NCBI RefSeq assembly: GCF_004366735.1
Contig: NZ_SOQX01000001.1
Coordinates: 700,394-764,393, forward strand
Source of the DNA: Thiohalophilus thiocyanatoxydans
GTDB lineage: Bacteria > Pseudomonadota > Gammaproteobacteria > UBA6429 > Thiohalophilaceae
DNA: 64,000 bases
Direction: 5' to 3'
Position numbers and translations under genes: made by a program. The notes beneath the pieces were generated by a model. That model saw only the letters and a list, made by a program, of their open reading frames with translations. It did no database searches and was not told where the DNA came from. Below are positions 39,081-50,322 of the stretch, in pieces (within the stretch, counting starts at the first letter, position 1; every line of letters begins with the position of its first letter).

Positions 39081-39218
39081 GCGCGTTGTGGCAGACGGAC
39101 CTTGTACAAATAAGAGTTTAACGATCAGGCTCCCTGACAGAATCGACTGGACCGGACAGGATATGAGGTTACCGGATTTTACCCGGCATTGTGAATCCGC
39201 CGGGCATGCGCCGAAACG

Positions 39219-40379
<1,161 letters not shown>

Positions 40380-40433
40380 TCACAGCCGGTCTGGCGCCGG
40401 GATCGTGGATTAGTCTGGACTACCGAGGAAATC

Positions 40434-40721
40434 ATGTCACTGGATAAATCTGATGTCGAAAAAATTGCGCATCTGGCCCAGCTGGGCATCAGCGAGGTCG
40501 ATATTCCCGGCTATGCCGACAACCTGTCCAGTATCCTGGAAATGGTCGAACAGATGAACGCGGTGGATACCGCCGCGGTGACCCCGATGGCCCACCCGCT
40601 TGACGCGGTACAACCCCTGCGCGAGGACAGGGTCACCGAAACGGATCAGCGGGAACGCTTCCAGGCGGTGGCCCCCAGTGTCGATGATGGCCTGTATCTG
40701 GTTCCCCGGGTCGTTGAATAA
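40434..40721 (+). CDS. gatC: Asp/Glu-tRNA amidotransferase subunit C
   Basis: 95 aa from the ATG at 40434 with GAGGAA upstream. [15 protein letters not shown] and the C-terminal [15 protein letters not shown] match GatC. The subunit wraps around GatA and stabilises the complex that converts Glu-tRNAGln or Asp-tRNAAsn to the amide form. It is the first gene of gatCAB. Confidence 0.95.
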   Translation: MSLDKSDVEKIAHLAQLGISEVDIPGYADNLSSILEMVEQMNAVDTAAVTPMAHPLDAVQPLREDRVTETDQRERFQAVAPSVDDGLYLVPRVVE

Positions 40722-40790
40722 CGCCGCCTGCGAGCGGATTTCCCCTTAAAATTCTGCACCACCGAACACTGATAATTACAGAGAGATGGC

Positions 40791-42245
40791 ATGCACGACA
40801 AAACGCTTGCGGAACTGGCCCGGGATCTGAACAGCGGGACATACTCCAGCGAGGAGCTGACCCGACACTATCTCGAGCGTATCGCCAGTCACGATTCGCA
40901 GCTCAACAGCTACATTACCGCCGCCACCGACGCGGCACTGGTCCGCGCGCGGGCGGCGGACGAACAGCGCGCCGCCGGCGAGGCCGGCCCGTTGACCGGC
41001 ATCCCGCTGGCGCACAAGGATATTTTCTGCACCGACGGCCTCAAAACCAGCTGCGGCTCGAAAATGCTGGATAACTTCATCGCCCCCTACGACGCCACCG
41101 TGGTCAGCCGTCTGAACGAGGCGGGGATGGTCACCCTGGGCAAGACCAACATGGACGAGTTCGCCATGGGCTCCTCCAACGAGACCAGCTTCTACGGCCC
41201 GGTGAAAAATCCCTGGGATACCGGTACCGTGCCCGGCGGCTCCTCCGGCGGATCGGCGGCAGCCGTGGCGGCCCGGCTGGCCCCGGCGGCCACCGGCACC
41301 GATACCGGCGGCTCGATTCGCCAGCCGGCGGCGTTGTGCGGGGTCACCGGCCTCAAGCCGACTTACGGGCGGGTCTCCCGCTACGGCATGATCGCCTTCG
41401 CCTCCAGCCTGGATCAGGCCGGTCCGCTCACCCAAACCGCCGAGGATGCGGCACTGCTGCTCAACGCCATGGCCGGCTTCGATCCGCGCGACTCCACCAG
41501 CCTGGACAGAGCGGTGCCCGACTACAGCGCCGGGCTGGGCGCGGATCTGACGGGGCTGAAAATCGGCCTGATCAAGGAGCATTTCGATCCCGGCCTGGAC
41601 GGGGGCGTCGCCGACGCGGTCGATGCCGCACTGGCCGAGTACAAAAAACTGGGCGCCGAAGTGGTGGAGATCAGCCTGCCCAACACCCATCTGTCGGTGC
41701 CGGCCTATTACGTGGTGGCCCCGGCCGAGTGCTCCTCTAACCTGTCGCGCTTCGACGGGGTGCGCTTCGGCTACCGCTGTGAGAATCCGACGGATCTGGC
41801 GGATCTCTACAAGCGCAGCCGCGGCGAGGCCTTCGGCCCCGAGGTCAAGCGGCGCATCATGGTCGGCACCTACGCCCTGTCGGCCGGCTACTACGACGCT
41901 TATTATATAAAGGCGCAACAGGCGCGGCGGCTGATCCGCGACGACTTCGTACGGGCCTTCGAGTCGGTGGACGTGATCATGGGTCCGACCGCCCCGAGCC
42001 CTGCCTTCAAGCTGGGCGAAAAAGCCGACGATCCGATCACCATGTACCTGTCGGACATCTACACCATCGCCGCCAACCTGGCCGGCCTGCCGGCCATGTC
42101 GGTGCCGGCCGGGTTTGTGAACAACCTGCCGGTCGGCCTGCAGATCATCGGCAACTACTTCGACGAAGCGCGCCTGCTCAACGTTGCTCATCGTTACCAA
42201 GAGGTCACCGACTGGCACCAGCGAATCCCTTCGGGATTCGAGTGA
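40791..42245 (+). CDS. gatA: Asp/Glu-tRNA amidotransferase subunit A
   Basis: 484 aa amidase-signature enzyme that releases ammonia from glutamine. [14 protein letters not shown] holds the catalytic Lys, and [19 protein letters not shown] with [16 protein letters not shown] carry the cis-Ser and nucleophile Ser. The stop codon at 42243-42245 lies inside the first heptamer of a repeat arm. Base composition is somewhat more GC-rich than neighbouring genes. Confidence 0.97.
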   Translation: MHDKTLAELARDLNSGTYSSEELTRHYLERIASHDSQLNSYITAATDAALVRARAADEQRAAGEAGPLTGIPLAHKDIFCTDGLKTSCGSKMLDNFIAPYDATVVSRLNEAGMVTLGKTNMDEFAMGSSNETSFYGPVKNPWDTGTVPGGSSGGSAAAVAARLAPAATGTDTGGSIRQPAALCGVTGLKPTYGRVSRYGMIAFASSLDQAGPLTQTAEDAALLLNAMAGFDPRDSTSLDRAVPDYSAGLGADLTGLKIGLIKEHFDPGLDGGVADAVDAALAEYKKLGAEVVEISLPNTHLSVPAYYVVAPAECSSNLSRFDGVRFGYRCENPTDLADLYKRSRGEAFGPEVKRRIMVGTYALSAGYYDAYYIKAQQARRLIRDDFVRAFESVDVIMGPTAPSPAFKLGEKADDPITMYLSDIYTIAANLAGLPAMSVPAGFVNNLPVGLQIIGNYFDEARLLNVAHRYQEVTDWHQRIPSGFE

Positions 42246-42393
42246 CGAGTCACGAGGGACGAGTTACGAGGATTTGTCTTGTCCCCGGAATCAAGAATTC
42301 GTTATTAGTGATGATTATGACTATGTTGAAAAATGTGGACAGTGACAGGTATGGCTTTATTTCCTCGTCCCTCGTCCCTCGTACCTCGGAACT
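42241..42393. repeat. Inverted pair of period-7 repeat arms inside the gat operon
   Basis: Left arm 42241-42271 is heptamers AGTGACG, AGTCACG and two more in register, beginning within the gatA stop codon. Right arm 42363-42393 is the reverse complement of AGGGACG/AGGTACG-type heptamers and ends 3 nt before the gatB ATG. The 91-nt loop is AT-rich and unrelated to gat coding sequence. The words are those of the rlmI-lgt spacer. Confidence 0.82.
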
Positions 42394-42396
42394 GAC

Positions 42397-43833
<1,437 letters not shown>

Positions 43834-43876
43834 TTCTGATAACGCACGGCCGGCCAATGAGGGCCGGGGATGCAGC

Positions 43877-44749
43877 ATGAGTGATACTTTACAACGCTTT
43901 TTATTCGAGAACCTCGCGATCCGTGGCGATCTGGTGCAACTGGATGCTACCTGGCAGGCGGTTCAGGAAAAGCATGCCTATCCCGATCCGGTGCTGCATC
44001 TGCTCGGTGAGGTGATGACCGCGGCGGTGTTGTTATCGGCGACACTCAAACACAAAAGTCGTCTGACCATGCAGATCCAGGGTAACGGAACGATTCCGTT
44101 TCTGGTGGTGGAGTGCACGCACGATCACAACCTGCGCGGCATGGCCCATTACGCCGAAGATATCCAGCCGGCCAGCCTGAATGAACTGGTGGGCGACGGG
44201 CGACTGGCCATTACCCTGGAGCCGGCCGACAGCAGCGAACGTTATCAAAGTATTGTCGCACTGAGCGGCAACACACTCGCCGAAGCGATCGAGGATTATC
44301 TCTCCCGGTCGGAACAACTGGATACCCGGATCTGGCTGGCGGTCAGCGAGGGACGCACCGCCGGGCTGTTGATTCAGAAACTGCCGTCGAGTCAGACAGC
44401 CGAGGAGCAGGAAGGCTGGAACCGGGTAGGGCAGCTCTCGGCGACCATCGGCCAGCGGGAACTGCTCGATCTGGGACCGGCACAAATTATTCACCGGCTC
44501 TATCACGAGGAAGATGTGCGGGTGTTCGAATCAGAGGCGGTCTGCTTCCGCTGTTCCTGTAACACGGAGCGCGTGATCGGGATGCTGCGTCAACTGGGTA
44601 TCGAGGAAGTGCGCGCGATCCTCGAAGAAGAACACGCCGTCGAGGTGACCTGTGAGTTTTGCAACCAGCACTACCGGTTTGATGCGGTGGATGCCGAACA
44701 GTTATTTGTCAACGATGCCAGTCATCGGGCGCCCGATACGCGTCAGTGA
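43877..44749 (+). CDS. hslO: Redox-regulated chaperone Hsp33
   Basis: 290 aa. Hsp33 becomes an active holdase when its zinc-bound cysteines are oxidised. The switch cysteines are FRCSCNTERV (CxC) and VTCEFCNQHY (CxxC) near the C-terminus. N-terminal motifs include VLLSATLKHKSRLTMQIQG. The last 7 nt overlap the end of the convergent moeB-like gene. Confidence 0.96.
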   Translation: MSDTLQRFLFENLAIRGDLVQLDATWQAVQEKHAYPDPVLHLLGEVMTAAVLLSATLKHKSRLTMQIQGNGTIPFLVVECTHDHNLRGMAHYAEDIQPASLNELVGDGRLAITLEPADSSERYQSIVALSGNTLAEAIEDYLSRSEQLDTRIWLAVSEGRTAGLLIQKLPSSQTAEEQEGWNRVGQLSATIGQRELLDLGPAQIIHRLYHEEDVRVFESEAVCFRCSCNTERVIGMLRQLGIEEVRAILEEEHAVEVTCEFCNQHYRFDAVDAEQLFVNDASHRAPDTRQ

Positions 44750-45507
44750 GCCCGCCGTTCCGTTGACCGGGTGCCGCACACCGGGCATTCATCGTCCTGC
44801 TTCAGGGCCAGAGTGCGCCACTCCATGTGCAAAGCATCGAGCAGTAACAGTTTTCCGTCCAGCGTCGAGCCGATATTCAGCAGGATCTTGAGCACTTCAG
44901 TGGCCTGGATGCTGCCGATGATTCCGACCACCGGTGCCAGTACCCCGTTTTCGCTGCAGGAGCCATCAAGCTCACCCTCTTCACGGTACAGGCAGCGATA
45001 ACAGGGCGTTCCCGGCCGGTTTAAAAACACACTGACCTGACCTTCCATGCGTATCGCCGAGCCCGAGACCAGCGGGGTGGCGGTTTCAACGCAGACACGG
45101 TTTATGGCGAACCGGGTTTCAAAATTATCCGTGGCATCAACCACGACATCCACATTCTGGGTGATTTCGCGCAGTTCCTTATCGGAAAGTTTGTGGTCCA
45201 GTGCGGTGATCTGCAGGTGCGGATTAAGTTTTGTCAGTCTGTCGGCGGCGGAAGTGATTTTGTGATGGCCGATATCCTGCTGGCTGTGCAGAATCTGGCG
45301 CTGCAGATTGGACAGATCCACCTTGTCGTGATCCACCAGCACCAGTTGACCAACCCCGGCTGCCGCCAGATACATCGCCACCGGCGAACCCAGTCCGCCC
45401 AGTCCGATGATCAATACCCGTGAAGCCTGTAGCTTCTCCTGCCCGGCCACGTCCACCTGGGGGAGCATAATCTGGCGACTGTAGCGCAGCAGTTCTTCGT
45501 CGTTCAT
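44743..45507 (-). CDS. moeB: HesA/MoeB/ThiF-family adenylyltransferase
   Basis: 254 aa from the ATG at 45507 (MNDEELLRYSRQIMLPQVDV). E1-like enzyme that adenylates the C-terminus of a small ubiquitin-like sulfur carrier (MoaD or ThiS). VLIIGLGGLGSPVAMYLAAAGVG binds ATP, VDLSNLQRQILH is conserved, and two CxxC zinc pairs are visible (CYRC and CPVC). MoeB often lies near prmC, as it does here with one intervening gene, but ThiF cannot be excluded. Confidence 0.9.
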   Translation of the reverse strand: MNDEELLRYSRQIMLPQVDVAGQEKLQASRVLIIGLGGLGSPVAMYLAAAGVGQLVLVDHDKVDLSNLQRQILHSQQDIGHHKITSAADRLTKLNPHLQITALDHKLSDKELREITQNVDVVVDATDNFETRFAINRVCVETATPLVSGSAIRMEGQVSVFLNRPGTPCYRCLYREEGELDGSCSENGVLAPVVGIIGSIQATEVLKILLNIGSTLDGKLLLLDALHMEWRTLALKQDDECPVCGTRSTERRAH

Positions 45508-45578
45508 AGTCGGTTGACCGTCATATTGAAGCTTCAGATAAGTAAAAGAATACGCCAAACATGCAGAGTTGAACAGGC

Positions 45579-45890
45579 AACTGAAAGTTGGCAGATGGCA
45601 GTTAGCAGTTGAAATCGAAAATTTGGGGGTTTCTGGCTCCTGCTTGTCTAGCCGTAGGTCAGATTGCGCGCAGTGCTACCTGACATTCCTCTGACGCGAC
45701 ACTTTGTCGCTCGCAGAGACGCCATGGCGTAGAGAAACTACGGCCTTTTATTCTCGGCGAGCTCTGCACCCACACAACGGACATAAACGTCTCTGCGAGA
45801 GTCAACACATAACAGCAGCAGAAGGTAGATGGCAGTCGGAAATTGGCGGGGTTTCTAGCCCCTGGTATCTAGTATCTAGTAGCTGATTTT
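45579..45890. repeat. Composite repeat block: two period-7 arrays in direct orientation around a REP-like hairpin
   Basis: 45579-45613 has five heptamers (AACTGAA, AGTTGGC and others). 45820-45847 has four of the same type in the same orientation, and both are followed by a similar G-rich GTTTCT segment. 45863-45890 has a different heptamer array (TGGTATC, TAGTATC and variants) ending at the stop of the next gene. In the middle are a REP-like hairpin (45658-45684) and an inverted CTCGCAGAGACG pair (45711 and 45788). It fills the 381-nt spacer upstream of the moeB-like gene. Confidence 0.7.
45658..45684. repeat. REP-like hairpin, copy 3
   Basis: GTCAGAT/ACCTGAC stem continuing as GCGC with a short loop, a near copy of the two hairpins between thyA and folA. 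It shares the flanking GTAGGTCAG and CTGACATTC bases. Confidence 0.7.
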
Positions 45891-46281
45891 ATAGATAGTT
45901 ACGCCAGTGGACGGGACGGGGATCGCGGCAGCCGTGTTCGCGTGCGCGGTAGTGCTTGATGAAGATTTCCCGGGTGGTCTGGGTCTGGCAGGCGGGGCAG
46001 CCGATGTTGGCGCGTTCGGTCTCCTCGGTGTAGTAATAGAGGGAGCGCTTGAGTTTGATCAGCAGGGCGTTATCCAGGTGAAAGCCGACTTCGTGTAAAG
46101 CCTCCTCGATCTCGGCCAGCGTGATTTGACGCAGATCGTAGCGTACCAGCAGACGGGTGTCGTTCAGCGGTTCGACATGTTCGACCCCTTCGGCGTGGTG
46201 CAGCAATAGTGCGGCGGAACGGGCCGGATTGGGCTCGGGCTGCAGGGGATGAAAGAGTATGTCGCGCTGTTTGATCACCAT
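45889..46281 (-). CDS. Unknown protein with HMA-like fold and C-terminal cysteines
   Basis: 130 aa. The middle (about 22-70) has the beta-alpha-beta pattern of heavy-metal-associated domains (AEGVEHVEPL, RLLVRYDLRQITLAEIEEALHEVGF) but lacks the usual N-terminal CxxC. The C-terminal part has GCPACQTQTT and HGCRDP, which could bind metal. I do not recognise a named family. It lies between prmC and the moeB-like gene on the same strand. Confidence 0.65.
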   Translation of the reverse strand: MVIKQRDILFHPLQPEPNPARSAALLLHHAEGVEHVEPLNDTRLLVRYDLRQITLAEIEEALHEVGFHLDNALLIKLKRSLYYYTEETERANIGCPACQTQTTREIFIKHYRAREHGCRDPRPVHWRNYL

Positions 46282-46366
46282 GTTCGACCCGTCAGTGAAG
46301 ATAGCTCAATCCTAGCCCCGTCACGCTGGCGGTCAAGAGCGGGGCTGAAAATAAGGATTTGCTGAT

Positions 46367-47218
46367 TTACCCGGGCGGCAGCCGGCCCACGGCCACCCGG
46401 GGGTTGCCGCCATAATCGATAAAATCGGCCACCTCGGTGAAACCGGCGTCATGCAGCAGGTGCCGTACCGCCTCACCCTGATCGTAACCGTGCTCCAGCA
46501 ACAGCCAGCCGCCGGGCCTGATATGCCCCGGCGCCTGTGTAACGAGGGTGCGAATCGCCGCCAGCCCGTCGGCGCCGGCGGCCAGGGCATGGTGCGGTTC
46601 AAAGCGCACGTCGCCCTGGGCCAGGTGGGGATCGGCTTCACACACATAGGGCGGATTGCTCGCGATCAGATCAAAGCGGCTGTCCGGCGCCAGCGCGGCC
46701 AGCCAGTCGGCCAGCACAAAGCGCACATTGGTCAGGCCCAGGCGTTCGGCGTTATGTTGCGCCACGGCCAGCGCGGCGGCGTCGCGATCGGTGGCAAGCA
46801 CCTGCGCGGCGGGGCATTCACTCGCCAGCGCCAGGGCAATGGCGCCGCTGCCGGTGCCCAGATCGGCAATCGACCAGTTGGCCTGCGGCGGGATCCGTTC
46901 CAGCGCCAGTTCCACCAGCCGTTCGGTATCGGGGCGGGGGATCAGGGTGGCGGCCGAGATCTGCAGCGACAGGGACCAGAAATCCTGCTCCCCCAGAATA
47001 TGCGCCACCGGTTCTCCCTGCAAACGACGTTGCAACAGGGTGGCAAAGGCCTGTTGCTGTGCCGGTGTCATCGGCTTCTCCGGCCAGGTATGCAACCACG
47101 TGCGGGAGCGTTGCAGCACCCGGGCCAGCAACAGCTCACTGTCCAGGCGTGCCGAATCGGACACCGCCTGCAGGCGTCGATGGGCGTCGTCCAGCAGCTG
47201 GCTGACGGTTAACGACAT
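46367..47218 (-). CDS. prmC: Release factor glutamine methyltransferase
   Basis: 283 aa from the ATG at 47218. It methylates the GGQ glutamine of RF1 and RF2. An N-terminal helical domain is followed by IADLGTGSGAIALALA (motif I) and LIASNPPYV (the NPPY motif that binds the glutamine). LIPRPDTERLVELAL is a further signature. Its usual neighbour prfA is not in this window. Confidence 0.96.
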   Translation of the reverse strand: MSLTVSQLLDDAHRRLQAVSDSARLDSELLLARVLQRSRTWLHTWPEKPMTPAQQQAFATLLQRRLQGEPVAHILGEQDFWSLSLQISAATLIPRPDTERLVELALERIPPQANWSIADLGTGSGAIALALASECPAAQVLATDRDAAALAVAQHNAERLGLTNVRFVLADWLAALAPDSRFDLIASNPPYVCEADPHLAQGDVRFEPHHALAAGADGLAAIRTLVTQAPGHIRPGGWLLLEHGYDQGEAVRHLLHDAGFTEVADFIDYGGNPRVAVGRLPPG

Positions 47219-47378
47219 GAAGAAGGGCTCGAATGACACACGTTCGAAATTATACCTGAATCGGGTTTCAGGATATTCAGGTACATTCATCACCGGCTCG
47301 ACATTTTGCAGGAACCGCTGTGCCTGTTCCGGCCTGCGGGCAGGGTGGCTCAAGCGAAGCGGAGCCACCGTCTCAAAG

Positions 47379-49211
47379 CTATTTTTCTTTCTCCTCCTGC
47401 ACTTTGGCTTTTTCTTCCTCAGTCGGTTCGATCAGGCTGAGCAGGGTCCAGTCCGCCTCCGGTTGCATCTTGCCGTCGGCGACAAATGCCTGAATCCGCC
47501 CCCGCGGGTCGATGGCAAACAACGGAGTGGCCCGTTTGCCATACTTTTGTTGAAAGTCCTCGAAGGTGAAATCATCGCTTAGCAGGGTATCGTGAATCGC
47601 CGCACCCTGGCTGATCAGGCTGGAGAGTTTGGTGAAGGTGACATTCTCGCCGAACAGCAGATAGCCGCGATGTTGCTCGGCGGCCTTGAGTTTTTCCGGG
47701 GCATCCTTCTCCTGGGTGGTTTGCAGCGCATAGATTGCCCCCGAGCCGAATTCCCGACGAAAACGCAGGCCGGCCAGCACGTTCACATCGGCTACCGGGG
47801 AGAGCGCCAGCATGCGTCCGATGCCGACCAGATCCAGACATTGATCGGCATGGGCGGAGATGGGATTGCCATAATAGGTCGGCAGACCTTCCATGCGCGC
47901 CGCGCGAATGTTTTCCCAGCTGGTATCGGTCAACAGGACATTGAACTCCTGCTCCTGCAGGGCCTGGCCGATGAGGCGTGCCACCGGGTTGGCACCGATG
48001 ATCAGAAAGCCGCGCGGCTCCGGCTCGGCCACGCCGAGCCAGACGGCAAACAGTCGCGCAGTGGCGCTTTGCAGTACCACGGTGCCGATGATCACCATAA
48101 AGGTCAGTGGCACCAGCAATGCTGCCTCGCTCATGCCCTCCTGCTGCAGGCGCAGGGCAAACAGTGCCGAGACCGCCGCGGCAACGATACCCCGCGGTGC
48201 GATCCAGGCCAGCAATGTTCGTTCTCGCCAGTTCAATGACGAGCGAAAGGTGGAAACCAGCACCTTCAGGGGCCGGGCGATGAACTGGATGGCCAGCAGG
48301 ACAAACAGCGCCGGCCAGCCCAGCTCAATCAGGGCATTCAGATCCAGGCGCGCCGCCAGAATAATAAACAGGCCGGAGATAAACAGCAGGCTGAGACTTT
48401 CCTTGAACGACAGAATGTCATGGATGTGCACGCCTTTCATATTGGCCAGCCACAGGCCCATCACCGTGACCGCCAGCAGACCGGATTCGTGATACAGCGA
48501 ATTGGAAATGACGAACACCGCGAACACCAGGATCAGGGTGGTGAGATTGTGCAGGTATTCGGGTAATAAGTGATGGCGTAACAGCAGCCCCAGCAGATAG
48601 CCGGGCAACGCCCCCATGGCGATGCCCACCGCCAGTATTGTGCCGAAACCGATCAGGGTAGATCCCAGGGCATCACTGCCCTGGCCGGTGATAATAAAGT
48701 TGAACACCAGCACCGCCAGCAGGGCGCCGATCGGATCGATGACAATGCCTTCCCAGCGCAGAATATGGGTCAGGCGGCTGTTAGGGCGCACGGTGCGCAG
48801 CATGGGGATGATGACCGTGGGGCCGGTGACCACCGTAATGGCGCCGAACAGCAACGCCAGCTCCCAGCCGATATCGAGTAACAGGTAAGTGGCGATGGCG
48901 GTCACGGCCCAGGTGACCAGCACGCCCACCGAGACCAGGTTGATCACCACCTTTTGCAGTCCGCGGATCTGTTCGAACCTGAGAGTCAGACTGCCTTCAA
49001 ACAGGATGACAGCGACGGCCAGTGAGACGAACGGAAACAGCAGATCGCCGAACAGCGTATCGGGATCCAGCCAGCCGGTGATCGGGCCGGCCACGATCCC
49101 GCCCAGTAACAAAAACAGGATCGCTGGCAGTTTCAACCACCACGACAGCCACTGGCTGGTGATCCCGATCAGGCCGATACCGGCCAGGGCGATGAGAATA
49201 TGTTCATGCAT
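47379..49211 (-). CDS. CPA-family cation:proton antiporter with TrkA-like C-terminus
   Basis: 610 aa from the ATG at 49211. About twelve transmembrane segments over residues 1-400 match the Na+/H+ exchanger domain (VAVILFEGSLTLRFEQIRGL, GAITVVTGPTVIIPML, WIAPRGIVAAAVSALFAL). Residues about 408-535 form a Rossmann/TrkA-N-like domain (GFLIIGANPVARLIGQALQEQ), and the tail is highly charged. It resembles the YcgO/CvrA or NhaP2-type K+ and Na+ exporters. The ion is not certain. Confidence 0.9.
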   Translation of the reverse strand: MHEHILIALAGIGLIGITSQWLSWWLKLPAILFLLLGGIVAGPITGWLDPDTLFGDLLFPFVSLAVAVILFEGSLTLRFEQIRGLQKVVINLVSVGVLVTWAVTAIATYLLLDIGWELALLFGAITVVTGPTVIIPMLRTVRPNSRLTHILRWEGIVIDPIGALLAVLVFNFIITGQGSDALGSTLIGFGTILAVGIAMGALPGYLLGLLLRHHLLPEYLHNLTTLILVFAVFVISNSLYHESGLLAVTVMGLWLANMKGVHIHDILSFKESLSLLFISGLFIILAARLDLNALIELGWPALFVLLAIQFIARPLKVLVSTFRSSLNWRERTLLAWIAPRGIVAAAVSALFALRLQQEGMSEAALLVPLTFMVIIGTVVLQSATARLFAVWLGVAEPEPRGFLIIGANPVARLIGQALQEQEFNVLLTDTSWENIRAARMEGLPTYYGNPISAHADQCLDLVGIGRMLALSPVADVNVLAGLRFRREFGSGAIYALQTTQEKDAPEKLKAAEQHRGYLLFGENVTFTKLSSLISQGAAIHDTLLSDDFTFEDFQQKYGKRATPLFAIDPRGRIQAFVADGKMQPEADWTLLSLIEPTEEEKAKVQEEKEK

Positions 49212-49243
49212 GAGCGATCGGCCGCCGCGGTGGTTAGCGTTGT

Positions 49244-49420
49244 TTAATCCTGCGGGGATTCGATCAGTTTGGCAATATCCAGTTGCCGGATCGCATTGAT
49301 GGCGACTTCCCAGCGGCCTTCGCCACACAGCCCGCTGATGCCGGCCTGTTCCCAGGCATCAAGTGCCTGTTGCAAACAGGCCTGGCGGACACGTTCGGCA
49401 ATTTCCAGTTTGTCATCCAT
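49244..49420 (-). CDS. Small conserved protein coupled to the haloacid dehalogenase gene
   Basis: 58 aa. It starts at the ATG at 49420 and overlaps the dehalogenase stop by 8 nt. The sequence begins MDDKLEIAERVRQACLQQAL and continues with ISGLCGEGRWEVAINAIRQL, all likely helical. Short proteins of this pattern are present in other gammaproteobacteria, where they are sometimes labelled acetyltransferase, a name I see no basis for. Function unknown. Overlap suggests a link to the dehalogenase or simple coupling. Confidence 0.75.
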   Translation of the reverse strand: MDDKLEIAERVRQACLQQALDAWEQAGISGLCGEGRWEVAINAIRQLDIAKLIESPQD

Positions 49421-50093
49421 GGTGTTGTACCACGTTAATCAAATCAGTAAGTTGTTCAACGCTGGCGTCGGGTCGGGTCCCCCACGGATCAAATACCACG
49501 GCCGGATCGCGTCGCACCCAGGCGGTCGGCATATTGACCGCCGCGGCGCCGAGAATATCAAACGGGTTCGCCGAGACCAGCCAGCAGGCTTCGGCGCTGG
49601 TCCCCGCGCGGGCCAGGCAGTGTTGATAGACCGCCGGATCCGGTTTGTAGCGGCCGATTTCATCGACGCTGATGATGTCACTGAACCGATCCCGGATGCC
49701 GGCCTGCTCCAGCAGGCCGTTGACGCCCGCCGCCGTGCCGTTGGAGAAGGCAACCATCCGCATCCCGGCCTGCTGCAGGGCGGCGAGTCCCGCTTCCACG
49801 TCGGCAAAGGCGGGCAGGCTGGCGTAGCGCTGCAACAGCCGCTGCTTGTCCGCCTCACTCAGGTGGGTGCCCAGTAGCGTATCGCAGTAATCCAGCGCCT
49901 GACGGGTGCAGATCGAAAAATCCTCATACTGGCGCATCAGTCCCCGACGAAAGGTGTACTCCAGTTGCTTGTCACGCCAGCGCCGGGAGAATTCCCGCGC
50001 CCGCTCACCAATCAGCTGTTCCAGTTCCTCCACCAGCCCGTGGGGGTCGATCAGGGTGCCGTAGATATCAAATGCGATGACCGGGGTTGCCAT
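49413..50093 (-). CDS. Haloacid dehalogenase, type II
   Basis: 226 aa from the ATG at 50093 (AGG 7 nt upstream, while the alternative ATG two codons earlier is too close). HAD fold: FDIYGTLIDPHG carries the nucleophile Asp, VAFSNGTAAGVNGLL motif II, and GRYKPDPAVYQHCL the Lys. VSANPFDILGAAAVNMPTAWVRR is the acidic-residue-poor type II motif that distinguishes L-2-haloacid dehalogenases from phosphatases. The natural substrate may differ. Confidence 0.88.
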   Translation of the reverse strand: MATPVIAFDIYGTLIDPHGLVEELEQLIGERAREFSRRWRDKQLEYTFRRGLMRQYEDFSICTRQALDYCDTLLGTHLSEADKQRLLQRYASLPAFADVEAGLAALQQAGMRMVAFSNGTAAGVNGLLEQAGIRDRFSDIISVDEIGRYKPDPAVYQHCLARAGTSAEACWLVSANPFDILGAAAVNMPTAWVRRDPAVVFDPWGTRPDASVEQLTDLINVVQHHG

Positions 50094-50322
50094 ATACATG
50101 CCTGCCAGAAATTGTGTTCGCTGTATGCAGGATAGCATTAATAGCCTGTTCGACAATCCAGGCAGGCCTCGCTTGTATGAAAACAGCAACGGCCCGATGG
50201 TGGATATTACAGGCCGGGAATGTTTTACTCTGATACTGAGTATTTTAAGCTCTACCCGACCTCGCGTTAATCTATGGTGGTAAAGATTGCATCACCTGTT
50301 TTTCGGTAGTGTGAATAGCAAA

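Noticed and set aside
40776..42218. 480-codon open frame on the minus strand across gatA
   Set aside because: It is antisense to a full-length GatA with all catalytic motifs. It is rich in Gly, Arg, His and Val without domain signatures, as expected of a GC-rich shadow frame.
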